Below are positions 16,677 to 25,550 of a stretch of 64,000 nt of DNA, in pieces. This DNA comes from Methyloligella sp050110875. GTDB lineage: Bacteria > Pseudomonadota > Alphaproteobacteria > Rhizobiales > Methyloligellaceae. Within the stretch, counting starts at the first letter, position 1. The number at the start of each line of letters is the position of its first letter. The notes beneath the pieces were generated by a model. That model was given only the letters and a program-made list of their open reading frames with translations. It was not told where the DNA came from and ran no database searches. Where the stretch lies: positions 2,542,001 through 2,606,000 of the forward strand of contig CP188828.1 in assembly GCA_050110875.1 (NCBI GenBank). The letters are read 5' to 3'. The position numbers and the translations under genes are program-made.

Positions 16677-18686
16677 ATGTGCGGACTAGCGGGAATCATC
16701 GACCTCAACGGTCGCCGGGAAATCGATCGCGACAAGGTGGGCCGCATGGCGGCCATGCTGACCCATCGGGGCCCCGACGATAGCGGCTTTCACTTCGCGC
16801 CGGGCGTCGGACTCGCCCATCGGCGCTTGAGCATCGTCGGGCTGGAGGACGGGCGGCAGCCGCTGTTCAGCGAGGATGGCGAGATCGCGGTGGTCTGCAA
16901 CGGCGAGCTGTTCGATTTTCGCGAGCGGCGCGCCGAGCTGGAGGCCAAGGGTCATGTGTTCCGCACCCATACGGATAGCGAAATCATCGTCCATCTCTAC
17001 GAGGAGCATGGCGAGGATCTGTTTCAGTATCTGAAGGGTCAGTTCGCTTTCGTGTTGGCGGATTTCCGCAAAGGCATCGTGCTGCTGGCGCGCGATCGGG
17101 TCGGCATCTGCCCGCTCTTCTGGTCGCGCCAGGGCGACAGCCTCTATTTCGGCTCGGAGATCAAGGCGCTGCTTGCCTCGGGCGACGTGCCCGCCAATGC
17201 GGATGTCCGCGGGCTGGATCATATGTTCACCTTCTTCGCCCTGACCTCGCCCCGCACGGCGTTCGCCGGGGTGAAATCGATTCCGCCGGGCAAATATATG
17301 CGGGTCGCTTTCGACGGCAGCGGACGACCGGCGGAGCCCGTGATCCGGCAATATTGGGATTTCGATTTTCCCGATTGGGGCGACGAAGAGGATCCCGGCG
17401 AGACCGCGGCCGTAGACGGGTTCGAGGCTGCGTTCCGCCGCGCGGTGGATCTTCGGCTGAGAGCGGATGTCCCGGTGGTCGGCTATTTGAGCGGTGGCGT
17501 GGATTCGGCTTACGTGTTGGCCACGGCGGCGCGGGCGGCGGGCCGGCCCCTGCCGAGCTTTACGGTCCGCGTGCCCGGCACTGAGCTCGACGAGACGGAC
17601 CAATCGGCGGAGGCGGTCGCCGCGTTCGGCGGCAAGCAGACCGTGATCGAGGCCTGCTCCGATCTGATCTCCCAGAATTATGCGGGACTTGTCGGCGCGG
17701 CCGAGGCGCCGGTGCTCGATACGTCTTGCGCCGCGCTTCTCGCCTTGTCCCGTGGGGTACGGGACCAAGGGTACAAGACCGTGCTGGCGGGCGAGGGCGC
17801 GGATGAAGGCTTTGCCGGCTATGTCTGGTTCAAGGTCCGCGAGGCCGGCCGGCGGCTGGATATCGGCGATAGCTTTCGCCCCAGCACCTTGCTCGGCCGG
17901 CTGACCCGCAAGATTCAGGCGCCCGATCGCAGCCTCGCCGACTTCGCCCGTATCGATTCCCTGATCGGCGGACCTCATGCTCAGTCGATGCTCTACAATC
18001 TCGTGGCGACGGCGCGGGACCGCTATTACAGCGACGACATGTGGGATCGGCTCGACGGCCATGTCGCCTACGAGGATATCGATCTCGACCTGGAGCGGAT
18101 GCAGCGCTGGCATCCCCTGAATCGGTCGCTCTATCTCGGCTACAAGGTGCATCTGCCCGGTTTGCTGCTCAGTCAGAAAGGCGACCGGGTGGCCATGGCG
18201 AACGGGGTGGAAGTCCGCTACCCGTTCCTGGACGAGGACGTGATCGCCTATGGGGCGCGGCTTCATCCCAAATGGAAGCTGAACGGCTTTAAGCGGGACA
18301 AATACGTGCTGCGCAAGGCGGCGGAACGGATCCTGCCCGAGCGGATTGCCCAACGGCCGAAGAACATGTTCCGGGCGCCGTTGGCGGAGAGCTTCCTGGC
18401 GAACCCGCCGGAATTCGTGCGCGATCTGCTGAGCCCGGAGAGCCTTCGGCGCACAGGCTATTTCGATGCGGCCCAGGTGGAGCGCGACCGGGAGGTTCTG
18501 GCCAAGGGCGACAAGAAGCTCGCCACCTTTGCCAGCCTGGGGCTCGGCGGCGTGGTGGCCACCCAGCTTTGGCACCATCTCTATCTCGGCGGAGGGCTGT
18601 GCAAGCTGCCGGAGGTGGACCTGAACCCGACCGCCTGCAAGCGGACCGAAGGCCGCCTGGCCGAGGCGGTCGCCGCGGCGGAGTAG
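16677..18686 (+). CDS. asnB: Glutamine-hydrolysing asparagine synthetase
   Basis: 669 residues. Translation starts directly at MCGLAGI, so removal of Met frees Cys1, the class II glutaminase nucleophile. HRGPDDSG, VCNGELFDF and HTDSEIIVHLYEE complete that domain. The synthetase domain has the ATP pyrophosphatase loop YLSGGVDSAYVLA (about 270) and the LAGEGADEGFAGY segment. It makes asparagine from aspartate, glutamine and ATP, unless it amidates another carboxylate as relatives in natural-product or surface-polysaccharide clusters do. No such cluster is adjacent. The length is about 100 residues more than E. coli AsnB. Confidence 0.88.
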   Translation: MCGLAGIIDLNGRREIDRDKVGRMAAMLTHRGPDDSGFHFAPGVGLAHRRLSIVGLEDGRQPLFSEDGEIAVVCNGELFDFRERRAELEAKGHVFRTHTDSEIIVHLYEEHGEDLFQYLKGQFAFVLADFRKGIVLLARDRVGICPLFWSRQGDSLYFGSEIKALLASGDVPANADVRGLDHMFTFFALTSPRTAFAGVKSIPPGKYMRVAFDGSGRPAEPVIRQYWDFDFPDWGDEEDPGETAAVDGFEAAFRRAVDLRLRADVPVVGYLSGGVDSAYVLATAARAAGRPLPSFTVRVPGTELDETDQSAEAVAAFGGKQTVIEACSDLISQNYAGLVGAAEAPVLDTSCAALLALSRGVRDQGYKTVLAGEGADEGFAGYVWFKVREAGRRLDIGDSFRPSTLLGRLTRKIQAPDRSLADFARIDSLIGGPHAQSMLYNLVATARDRYYSDDMWDRLDGHVAYEDIDLDLERMQRWHPLNRSLYLGYKVHLPGLLLSQKGDRVAMANGVEVRYPFLDEDVIAYGARLHPKWKLNGFKRDKYVLRKAAERILPERIAQRPKNMFRAPLAESFLANPPEFVRDLLSPESLRRTGYFDAAQVERDREVLAKGDKKLATFASLGLGGVVATQLWHHLYLGGGLCKLPEVDLNPTACKRTEGRLAEAVAAAE

Positions 18687-18731
18687 CTTGCGGTTCTGTC
18701 TATCGAGATTGCCGCGAGTGCCGCCGGACTT

Positions 18732-18752
18732 CCTCTCCCCTATGGGGAGGGG
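18732..18752. repeat. Intergenic palindrome (CTCCCC-TAT-GGGGAG)
   Basis: CCTCTCCCC (18732-18740) pairs with GGGGAGGGG (18744-18752) with one G-T across TAT. It sits between convergent asnB and argG, resembles the palindrome at 20130-20150 and may serve as a terminator or belong to a dispersed repeat. Confidence 0.45.
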
Positions 18753-18802
18753 CGAAGATCGCCCTAGCGCGCTGTGAGTGAGGAGCCCAAAGCCGGTTCG
18801 GC

Positions 18803-20020
18803 CTATTTATTCCGCAGCTTGCCGAGGGTCCTGAGCCGGAGCGCATTCAGGCGGATGAAGCCCTTGGCGTCGATCTGGTCGTAGGCGCCGGCATCGTCCT
18901 CGAAGGTCACCAGGTCGTCGGCGTAGAGCGACTTGTCGCTCCGGCGGCCGGTGACGATGACATTGCCCTTGTAGAGCTTCAGCCGGACCTCGCCCTCGAC
19001 ATGCTCCTGGCTCTTGTCGATGAGGGCCTGCAGCATCTCCCGCTCGGGCGAGAACCAGAAGCCGTAATAGACGAGCTCCGCATAGCGCGGCATGAGCTGG
19101 TCCTTCAGATGGGCGGCTTCCCGGTCCAGGGTCAGGGATTCGATGGCCCGATGGGCGGGCAGCAGGATGGTGCCGCCGGGCGTCTCGTAGATGCCGCGGG
19201 ATTTCATGCCGACATAGCGGTTCTCCACCAGGTCGACCCGGCCGATGCCGTTGTCGCGGCCGAGCTCGTTGAGCTTGGTCAGGAGCTCCGCCGGGCTCAT
19301 CTTCTTCCCGTCGATGGCGACGGGATCGCCCTTCTCGAAGGTAATGGTGATCTCGGTGGCCTTGTCGGGGGCGTCCTCGGGCGAGACCGTGCGCTGGAAG
19401 ACGTATTCCGGCGGCGCCTCGAACGGATCCTCCAGCACTTTTCCTTCCGAGGAGGAGTGGAGCAGATTCGCGTCCACGGAGAAGGGGGCTTCGCCCCGCT
19501 TGTCCTTGGAGACCGGGATCTGGTGCTTCTCGGCAAATTCGATCAGGTCGCTGCGGGAGACGAAATCCCATTCGCGCCAGGGGGCGATCACCTTGATGTC
19601 CGGGTTGAGCGCATAATAGGCGAGCTCGAAGCGAACCTGGTCGTTGCCCTTGCCGGTCGCGCCATGGGCGACGGCGTCGGCGCCGGTTTCCTTCGCAATC
19701 TCGATCTGCCGCTTGGCGATCAGGGGCCGGGCGATGGACGTGCCGAGCAGGTAGACGCCTTCATAGAGCGCGTTGGCCCGGAACATTGGGAAGACGTAGT
19801 CGCGCACGAACTCCTCGCGGAGATCGTCGACGAAGATCTCCTTGATTCCGAACATCTTCGCCTTCTGGCGCGCTGGCTCCAGCTCCTCGCCCTGGCCGAG
19901 ATCGGCGGTGAAGGTGACCACCTCGCAGCCATAGGTCTCCTGCAGCCATTTGAGGATGATGGAGGTGTCGAGACCGCCGGAATAGGCGAGCACCACCTTC
20001 TTGATGTCTTGTTCGGCCAT
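18803..20020 (-). CDS. argG: Argininosuccinate synthase
   Basis: 405 residues, the usual length. The ATP pyrophosphatase loop VLAYSGGLDTSIILKW is at 10-25. The conserved AHGATGKGNDQVRFE, APWREWDF, IPV-KDKRGEAPFS-D-NLLH and GRVDLVENR-VGMKSRG-YETPGG blocks follow. It condenses citrulline and aspartate in arginine synthesis. A good promoter stands 40 bases upstream. It is convergent with asnB. Confidence 0.97.
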   Translation of the reverse strand: MAEQDIKKVVLAYSGGLDTSIILKWLQETYGCEVVTFTADLGQGEELEPARQKAKMFGIKEIFVDDLREEFVRDYVFPMFRANALYEGVYLLGTSIARPLIAKRQIEIAKETGADAVAHGATGKGNDQVRFELAYYALNPDIKVIAPWREWDFVSRSDLIEFAEKHQIPVSKDKRGEAPFSVDANLLHSSSEGKVLEDPFEAPPEYVFQRTVSPEDAPDKATEITITFEKGDPVAIDGKKMSPAELLTKLNELGRDNGIGRVDLVENRYVGMKSRGIYETPGGTILLPAHRAIESLTLDREAAHLKDQLMPRYAELVYYGFWFSPEREMLQALIDKSQEHVEGEVRLKLYKGNVIVTGRRSDKSLYADDLVTFEDDAGAYDQIDAKGFIRLNALRLRTLGKLRNK

Positions 20021-20059
20021 GGACGCGCTTTCTGAATTCGTCGCGGAAGAGATGCGGGA

Positions 20060-20087
20060 CTTATAGGAAACTGTGCGGGCGGGGCAA
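20060..20087 (-). promoter_or_regulatory. Probable sigma-70 promoter of argG
   Basis: TTGCCC (complement of 20082-20087), a 16-base spacer and TATAAG (complement of 20060-20065). The predicted start near 20053 gives a leader of about 33 bases. I see no palindromic ArgR-type box overlapping it. Confidence 0.5.
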
Positions 20088-20129
20088 GCGGCGTGGTTTG
20101 GTCGGCGTCACGGTTCGGAGCGGGCGCTC

Positions 20130-20150
20130 CCTCTCCCTGCCGGGGAGAGG
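20130..20150. repeat. Intergenic palindrome (CCTCTCCC / GGGAGAGG)
   Basis: An 8-bp perfect stem with a five-base loop lies just after the 20157 membrane-protein gene and before argG on the same strand. It is similar in sequence to the palindrome at 18732-18752. Confidence 0.4.
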
Positions 20151-20156
20151 TAAGTC

Positions 20157-20585
20157 TCACGCGCCGCGGCCGCAGATCAGCCAATAGACGAAGCCGCCGG
20201 CAAAGCCGGCCGTGGCGAAGATGGCGGTGGCCTGGCTCGGAGGAAGCGCGGCCATCTCATCGGGCGTTCCGACCAGCAGGGGCACGGCGAGGAGGGACAG
20301 GCCGCCGGCGACGACGTAATAGATCCAGCTGCGGAATTTCAGCACCTCGCCGACGATCACGGCGATGAGCGCCGGCAGGATCGTCAGCGTCGGCGCCACG
20401 GCGGCGGTGAACATCACCAGGCCGAAGACCTCGCCGCCCTCCTGCATCATGGGATCGTGGGGCGCCGCCTGGCGGAGCTCGTCACCCACCCAGAGCGCGC
20501 CGAGCAGGAGCAGCACGGCCAGGGCGATGCCGGAGGCGACAAAGAACGACAGCACCACCCAGAGAACGCGGAAGACCGTTCGCAT
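20157..20585 (-). CDS. Small integral membrane protein of unknown function
   Basis: 142 residues with four predicted membrane segments (about 5-30, 48-72, 78-98 and 115-138) and a short tail. I do not recognise a named family. The start is ambiguous: an ATG at 20585 and TTG codons four and two codons earlier all follow a GGGAG. It is divergent from the isomerase-like gene at 20728. Confidence 0.65.
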   Translation of the reverse strand: MRTVFRVLWVVLSFFVASGIALAVLLLLGALWVGDELRQAAPHDPMMQEGGEVFGLVMFTAAVAPTLTILPALIAVIVGEVLKFRSWIYYVVAGGLSLLAVPLLVGTPDEMAALPPSQATAIFATAGFAGGFVYWLICGRGA

Positions 20586-20727
20586 GATCAAGATCAATGC
20601 TCCCTAGGGGCCGTGCCGGTTGGATTGGCGCTGCGGTGCTTTGGTTTGTAAGCCGCGGCGCTTGGCCAGCTTGTCATGGTGGCTGTCTAGCGTGAAGTTA
20701 TGCGGGCATGACATAGGTGGGAGGAAC

Positions 20728-21327
20728 ATGCCAAGCCTCGATTTCTGGTACGAATTCGCAAGTACCTATTCCTATCCGGCCGTGATGCGCATCGCGCCGC
20801 TGGCCGAGAATGCCGGCGTCACGGTGAACTGGCGTCCGTTCCTGCTGGGTCCGATCTTCGCCAATCACGGCTGGGCAGATTCCCCCTTCAACCTCTACCC
20901 CACCAAGGGGCGCTATATGTGGCGGGACCTGGAGCGGATCTGCGAGGCGGAAGAAATCCCCCTCACCCTACCACCCGTCTCGTTTCCGCAGAACGGGTTG
21001 AAGGCGGCGCGGATCGCACGGGTGGGCCACGACGAAGGCTGGACGCCGGATTTCACGAAGGCGGTGTTCACGGCCAATTTCGTCGAGAAGAAATGCATCA
21101 GCATGGATCACGTGCTGGCCGAGATCCTGGAAAAGCTCGGCCTAGACGCCGAGGCGGTGATCGAGAAATCCTGCACCGACCTCAACAAGGCGCATCTGCG
21201 GGCCGACACGGACGAGGCGTGCCGGCTCGGAATTTTCGGCGCCCCCTCCTTTACCGTCGGCGAAGAGCTGTTCTGGGGGAACGACAGGCTGGAAGAAGCG
21301 ATCGCCTGGGCCGTCAAGCACGGGTGA
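20728..21327 (+). CDS. 2-hydroxychromene-2-carboxylate isomerase family (DsbA-like GST kappa)
   Basis: 199 residues of the DsbA/GST-kappa fold. It opens with LDFWYEFASTYSYPAVMRI, where family members have the glutathione-binding Ser in F-x-S-P-Y-S/Y. FLLGPIF, K-x-x-Y-M-W-R-D-L-E-R and the C-terminal LGIFGAPSFTVGEELFWGNDRLE follow. The archetype isomerises 2-hydroxychromene-2-carboxylate in naphthalene degradation. No aromatic-catabolism genes are near, so the role is probably a general glutathione-dependent isomerase. The start is set by GTGGGAGGA upstream. Confidence 0.88.
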   Translation: MPSLDFWYEFASTYSYPAVMRIAPLAENAGVTVNWRPFLLGPIFANHGWADSPFNLYPTKGRYMWRDLERICEAEEIPLTLPPVSFPQNGLKAARIARVGHDEGWTPDFTKAVFTANFVEKKCISMDHVLAEILEKLGLDAEAVIEKSCTDLNKAHLRADTDEACRLGIFGAPSFTVGEELFWGNDRLEEAIAWAVKHG

Positions 21328-21347
21328 GCGGGCAAGGCGCGCCGTCG

Positions 21348-23351
21348 TTAGTTTCGTCCGGCTTGCGACAAGAAGGGCTCGAAAGCGCTGCTGAAGCGTT
21401 TGGCGAAGGTCCGCGTCATGTGGGAGCGATCGCGCATGACGACGATATCCTCGCGGATGGCGCGGCACGTGCCCTCCGGGCAGATCTGCTCATTCAGATC
21501 CAGTATCCGGACACGCGGATCGCTTTCGTAGTGCCCGCGGGGAAACTGCGCGATCGTCTCGGTCTGGCTCAGAGGCCAGCTGCAGGCATCTTCCTCCTCG
21601 GGATGGGCGAGGAGGCATTCGAGGGGTTTTTCGGGCAATCTCGGTACGTCATGGATCAAGACGATCTCCGCTTGGGTCGTGTCGAGTAGCCGTTCGACGA
21701 AGGTCTGCTCGCCCTGGACAAGGGCCTGCCGGTTGGCCTCGCCCGTCATTCGCGTTCCGGTCTCCGGATTTCCCGCCGGCAGGTAGGAGGAACTGGCCAG
21801 CACGATCAAATCCGGCTGGATGCGCGCCATTTCCTCGAGCACGGATTTCTGCCAGCTGGCGCATTCCCGATAGATTCTGCCGAGGCTGTCATTCCATTGC
21901 GGGATGTCGAAGGCGCCGCATGCGCTTTTCGTTCTCGCCAGGAGGCGCCAATCTTGCCGTCTTGCGGCCTCCTCGACAGCCGGGAACCAGGCCGCCGCGT
22001 GAGAATCGCCGATCAGGACGGCGGTTTTTTCAGCCGAAGGATTCGCGAAAGCACAGGTGCCATACCACGTCCTGGTAAATTCGAGATGGCAGCCGGTCTT
22101 GTAAACCGCCGCTTTGTCCCGATCCGTCGCCAGCGCATCGATCGTTGCGCCGGACGACAGAAAGATCGTCTTCTTGGCAAAGGTGGCCTGGGCCACCAAT
22201 CCAAAGCCGGCGGCGGCTAAGGAGATCCCGATACCGAACGCGAGGGAGGTGCGGGCGGAGCGTGTCAGCGCGGGCAAAAAACGCAAAGGCTGCTCGACCA
22301 GGTAATAGGTCAGAATGGCGAGCGCCAGGGAGAGCGAAATGAGCAGCAGCTGGCCCGTCGCCGAAAGCCCCGGAATGACCTCGGTTCCGAGCAGAAGCAC
22401 CGGCCAATGCCAGAGATACCAGGCGTAGGACCACTTCCCCAGCTGCACGAGAGGAGGTCTGGAGAGCGCCCAGGCGGCAATCCCACTGCCGGAGCCTTGC
22501 CCCGCAAGGATGATGGCGGCGGTGCCGAGGGTCGGCAACAGCGCATAGAGCCCCGGATAGGCGGTCACCCCGTCAAGCGTGAGACCCGCCGCGACGACGG
22601 CCGCCAGGCCCGCGATGGCGAGGAACTGGCGGAGCAGAGGCCGCAGATCCACGGGCGGAAGAAGGGCGATTGCTCCACCGATTCCCAGCTGCCACATGCG
22701 GGAGAAGGTGCCGAAATAGGCGAAGGGCTGGTTCGCGTCGGTCAGGAAGAGGCAGAAGGCAAAGGACAGCAGGCTCAACAGCAGGGTGAGCAGAAGGATT
22801 ATGCGGGAGACGTTCCGCAAGCGGGTAAAGCGGGTGGAAAGGCCGGCGGCGAGCATGATGAGCAGGGGCCACAGGACGTAATACTGCTCCTCGATCGCGA
22901 GCGACCAATATTGCAGGTAAAGACTCGGCGCCGAATCGGAGGCGAAGTAATCGACGGCCGCCTCCGCCAGGCGCCAGTTGACGACGTAAAGGGCAGTGGC
23001 GGGAAGGTCCCGCGCCGCATTGTTGACCAGGGTGGAGGAGAGCAGGAAGCCCGCGGCGATCAGGGTGGCGGCCATCACCAGGACGGCCGCCGGCAGGATG
23101 CGGCGCACACGACGCGCCCAGAAGTCGAGCAATCGGATGCGCCCCTTGGCTTCGGCCTCTCTCACCAGCATGCCGGTGATCAAGAAACCGGAGATGACAA
23201 AGAAGACGTCGACGCCGACGAAACCGCCCGGTGCCACCGGGAAGCCCGCGTGAAACAGGACAACCAGGATGACGGCGACAGCACGTAGGCCGTCGATATC
23301 CGCCCTATAATCGGGCTTTATCTTTGGGGCGGGAGGAGAATGCAAAAGCAT
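21348..23351 (-). CDS. Acyltransferase-3 / SGNH membrane protein (OafA-like)
   Basis: 667 residues. The N-terminal acyltransferase-3 domain has about ten membrane segments and carries DIDGLRAVAVILVVLFHAG, FFVISGFLITG and the R-R-x-R-R-I-L-P motif. The C-terminal extracytoplasmic SGNH domain (about 420-667) has the serine motif VLIGDSHAAAWFPA and the terminal D-R-S-H-M-T catalytic Asp/His block. Such proteins O-acetylate lipopolysaccharide or other surface glycans. It converges on the isomerase-like gene and is preceded by rlmN on the same strand. The start at 23351 was chosen because the upstream extension is low-complexity. Confidence 0.9.
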   Translation of the reverse strand: MLLHSPPAPKIKPDYRADIDGLRAVAVILVVLFHAGFPVAPGGFVGVDVFFVISGFLITGMLVREAEAKGRIRLLDFWARRVRRILPAAVLVMAATLIAAGFLLSSTLVNNAARDLPATALYVVNWRLAEAAVDYFASDSAPSLYLQYWSLAIEEQYYVLWPLLIMLAAGLSTRFTRLRNVSRIILLLTLLLSLLSFAFCLFLTDANQPFAYFGTFSRMWQLGIGGAIALLPPVDLRPLLRQFLAIAGLAAVVAAGLTLDGVTAYPGLYALLPTLGTAAIILAGQGSGSGIAAWALSRPPLVQLGKWSYAWYLWHWPVLLLGTEVIPGLSATGQLLLISLSLALAILTYYLVEQPLRFLPALTRSARTSLAFGIGISLAAAGFGLVAQATFAKKTIFLSSGATIDALATDRDKAAVYKTGCHLEFTRTWYGTCAFANPSAEKTAVLIGDSHAAAWFPAVEEAARRQDWRLLARTKSACGAFDIPQWNDSLGRIYRECASWQKSVLEEMARIQPDLIVLASSSYLPAGNPETGTRMTGEANRQALVQGEQTFVERLLDTTQAEIVLIHDVPRLPEKPLECLLAHPEEEDACSWPLSQTETIAQFPRGHYESDPRVRILDLNEQICPEGTCRAIREDIVVMRDRSHMTRTFAKRFSSAFEPFLSQAGRN

Positions 23352-23448
23352 ACGGCTTGTCGTCTGACTGCGACACTGAAATAAGGCGCCGCTCAGTTGG
23401 GAGTAATCACCGCTTCTACGTAAGGTGAAAGATGACGGGGGGCTAGGC

Positions 23449-24636
23449 TTAGCTTGCCGCAGCCGCGCGCTGGCTGGCGCGGAGCTTGACGGAGGCGCTC
23501 TTGAGCTGGCCGCAGGCCGCCATGATGTCCCGGCCGCGGGGCGTCCTGACCGGCGAGGCATAGCCTGCCCGGTTCACGACCTCCGCGAACTTCTCGATCT
23601 GGTCCCAGTCGGAGCACTCATAGGGCGAGCCGGGCCAGGGGTTGAACGGGATCAGATTGATCTTGGCCGGAATCTTGGCGAGCAGCCGCACCAGCTCCTT
23701 GGCGTCGGCGATGGAGTCGTTCACCCCGTCCAGCATGACGTATTCGAAGGTGATGCGCTTGGCGTTGGAAAGGCCGGGATAGTTGCGGCAGGCGTCGAGC
23801 AGCTCGGCAATCGGCCATTTCTTGTTGATGGGCACGAGCTCGTTGCGGAGATCGTCGCGCACGGCATGGAGCGAGATGGCGAGCATGGTGCCGGCCTCCT
23901 CGCCCCAGCGCGGGATCTCGGGCACCACGCCGGATGTGGAAAGGGTGATGCGGCGTTTGGAAAGGGAAATTCCCTCGCCATCGGCGACCACGGCCATGGC
24001 ATCCCGGACATTGTCGAAATTGTAGAGCGGCTCGCCCATGCCCATGAGCACCACATTGGTGATCTTGCGGTCGGCATTGGGAAGGCCGGTCCGATCCTCG
24101 GGCCCTTCCGCGCCGGGCCAATCGCCCAGCCGGTCGCGGGCCAGCATGATCTGGGCCACGATCTCGCCGGCCTCCAGATTGCGCACCAGCCGTTGCGTGC
24201 CGGTGTGGCAGAAGGAGCAGGTTAGGGTGCAGCCGACCTGGCTGGAGATGCAGAGCGTGCCGCGATCGTCTTCCGGGATATAGACGGTCTCGACCTCGCG
24301 GCCGTCATGCAGCCGAAGCAGCCATTTGCGGGTGCCGTCCTGGGAGACCTGCTCGGAGACGATCTCGGGCCGGGCGAGGCTGTGATTCTCCGCAAGAGCG
24401 TCGCGCAGCCCCTTGGCGACATTGGTCATCCGCTCGAAATCCTCGACGCCGCGCACATAGAGCCAATTCCAGAGCTGGCTCACGCGCATGCGCTGCTGCT
24501 TCTCGGGCACGCCTAGGGCGCCCAAGCGCGCGCCAAGCTCTTCCCGGCTCAGGCCGATCAGAGAGGGCGGCGTGGTTTCGCGCGCTGGCTTCATAGCCGC
24601 ATGACTGGCAGACGTTGAAAGCATGGCCACAGACAT
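23449..24636 (-). CDS. rlmN: Dual-specificity 23S rRNA / tRNA adenine C2-methyltransferase RlmN
   Basis: 395 residues. The radical-SAM cluster motif C-x3-C-x2-C appears as CTLTCSFC, the GMGEPLYNFDNV block follows, and the methyl-carrying Cys lies in the C-terminal DIMAACGQL. The second conserved Cys near CISSQVGC is present. The enzyme makes m2A2503 in 23S rRNA and m2A37 in some tRNAs. ATG 24636 is the longest start; ATG 24624 is also possible. Confidence 0.96.
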   Translation of the reverse strand: MSVAMLSTSASHAAMKPARETTPPSLIGLSREELGARLGALGVPEKQQRMRVSQLWNWLYVRGVEDFERMTNVAKGLRDALAENHSLARPEIVSEQVSQDGTRKWLLRLHDGREVETVYIPEDDRGTLCISSQVGCTLTCSFCHTGTQRLVRNLEAGEIVAQIMLARDRLGDWPGAEGPEDRTGLPNADRKITNVVLMGMGEPLYNFDNVRDAMAVVADGEGISLSKRRITLSTSGVVPEIPRWGEEAGTMLAISLHAVRDDLRNELVPINKKWPIAELLDACRNYPGLSNAKRITFEYVMLDGVNDSIADAKELVRLLAKIPAKINLIPFNPWPGSPYECSDWDQIEKFAEVVNRAGYASPVRTPRGRDIMAACGQLKSASVKLRASQRAAAAS

Positions 24637-24737
24637 AGGACGATCGGGGCCGAATGTGGAGGGGAATACGCAGATTCCGCTAACAAGGCGGGCGCGCCGG
24701 CAGGCCCTTGTCTCTCAATGAAAGACGGTGGCCGGCT

Positions 24738-25241
24738 CTAGAAGGAGCATTCCCGCTCGATTTCGCCAATGGCGGCGGTAACGCCGCTCAAGGAGTATTT
24801 GTCGGTGGTCTTGGTGCCACGGGACGAGGTGCCCGCGACGACCATGCTGCTCCCCGCCTTCATGGCTTCCACGACCTGATCCTCGCCCTGGCGAGTCTCG
24901 ACATAGGCGCCTTCATCCTTGGTGTAGAAGCTGAAGGCCTTGCCGTCGATATTCACAGAGACCTTGGCGCCGGGACTAAAGGGATAGCCCATCTTGACGC
25001 TAATCTCGTTCTTGATTCGGTCGGACGGATACCGACTCACGTAGAAGTAGATCGGCCCCCGGCGCACATCGCTCGGCTCGGACGAGAGTGGCTGCGACAC
25101 GACGAAGCACGTCTTCGGATTCGTGGCCGATTGATAAGCCGACCAATGATTGAAATTCTTCAAAAGCTTGGCGTTCTGGGCGAAAGCAGGTGCGCAGCTG
25201 AAAGCCAAAATGAGGCATGCAGCACGGACAACTCGGTGCAT
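24738..25241 (-). CDS. Invasion-associated locus B (IalB) family secreted protein
   Basis: 167 residues. A signal peptide ends near PAFAQ (about residue 22). The mature domain has the IalB pattern W-S-A-Y-x-x-x-x-x-P-K-x-C-F-V-V-S-Q-P, the R-x-P-x-Y-F-Y-V-S-R-Y-P central strand, and the final R-G-T-x-T-x-D-x-Y-S-L-x-G-x-x-A-A. Named for a Bartonella locus, the family is widespread in free-living alphaproteobacteria and has no settled molecular function. The start has GGGGAA eight bases upstream; the longer frame does not begin with a signal peptide. Confidence 0.87.
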   Translation of the reverse strand: MHRVVRAACLILAFSCAPAFAQNAKLLKNFNHWSAYQSATNPKTCFVVSQPLSSEPSDVRRGPIYFYVSRYPSDRIKNEISVKMGYPFSPGAKVSVNIDGKAFSFYTKDEGAYVETRQGEDQVVEAMKAGSSMVVAGTSSRGTKTTDKYSLSGVTAAIGEIERECSF

Positions 25242-25550
25242 CTTTTGATTCCCCGACTCGGATGCTGACTGAAAGACAAGCGGTTTCGATTGGGAAATAG
25301 ACCATATAGATTCGGCATGCCTTTGGCCAGAATTCCGCGCAGGCTGTGGGCAGTCCTCCGGCGCGGTTCGATGTAGCACTCCGCTTCCCGGACGGTGGAT
25401 CGGGGCGCCGATTCGCGGATATGGCGAGTCGCATTTATTCTGTGTACGGCGTATTTCTATCTGTCTGTGCTCGGCGGTTCATCCGCCGGGGCAAGACGAT
25501 TTCCAAAGACGGCCAGGTCCGGCCGGACGGCAAGCGGAGACAAACGAGGT
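25242..25550. other. Divergent intergenic region, 309 bases
   Basis: It must carry the promoters of the IalB gene (minus) and the quinone oxidoreductase gene (plus). An AT-rich stretch lies at about 25295-25315. I see no palindrome, RNA or convincing small gene. A plus-strand frame opens upstream of 25551, but its translation is not family-like. Confidence 0.4.

Noticed and set aside
16686..18578. 630-codon frame antisense to asnB
   Set aside because: Shadow of asnB; no family resemblance or start signal.
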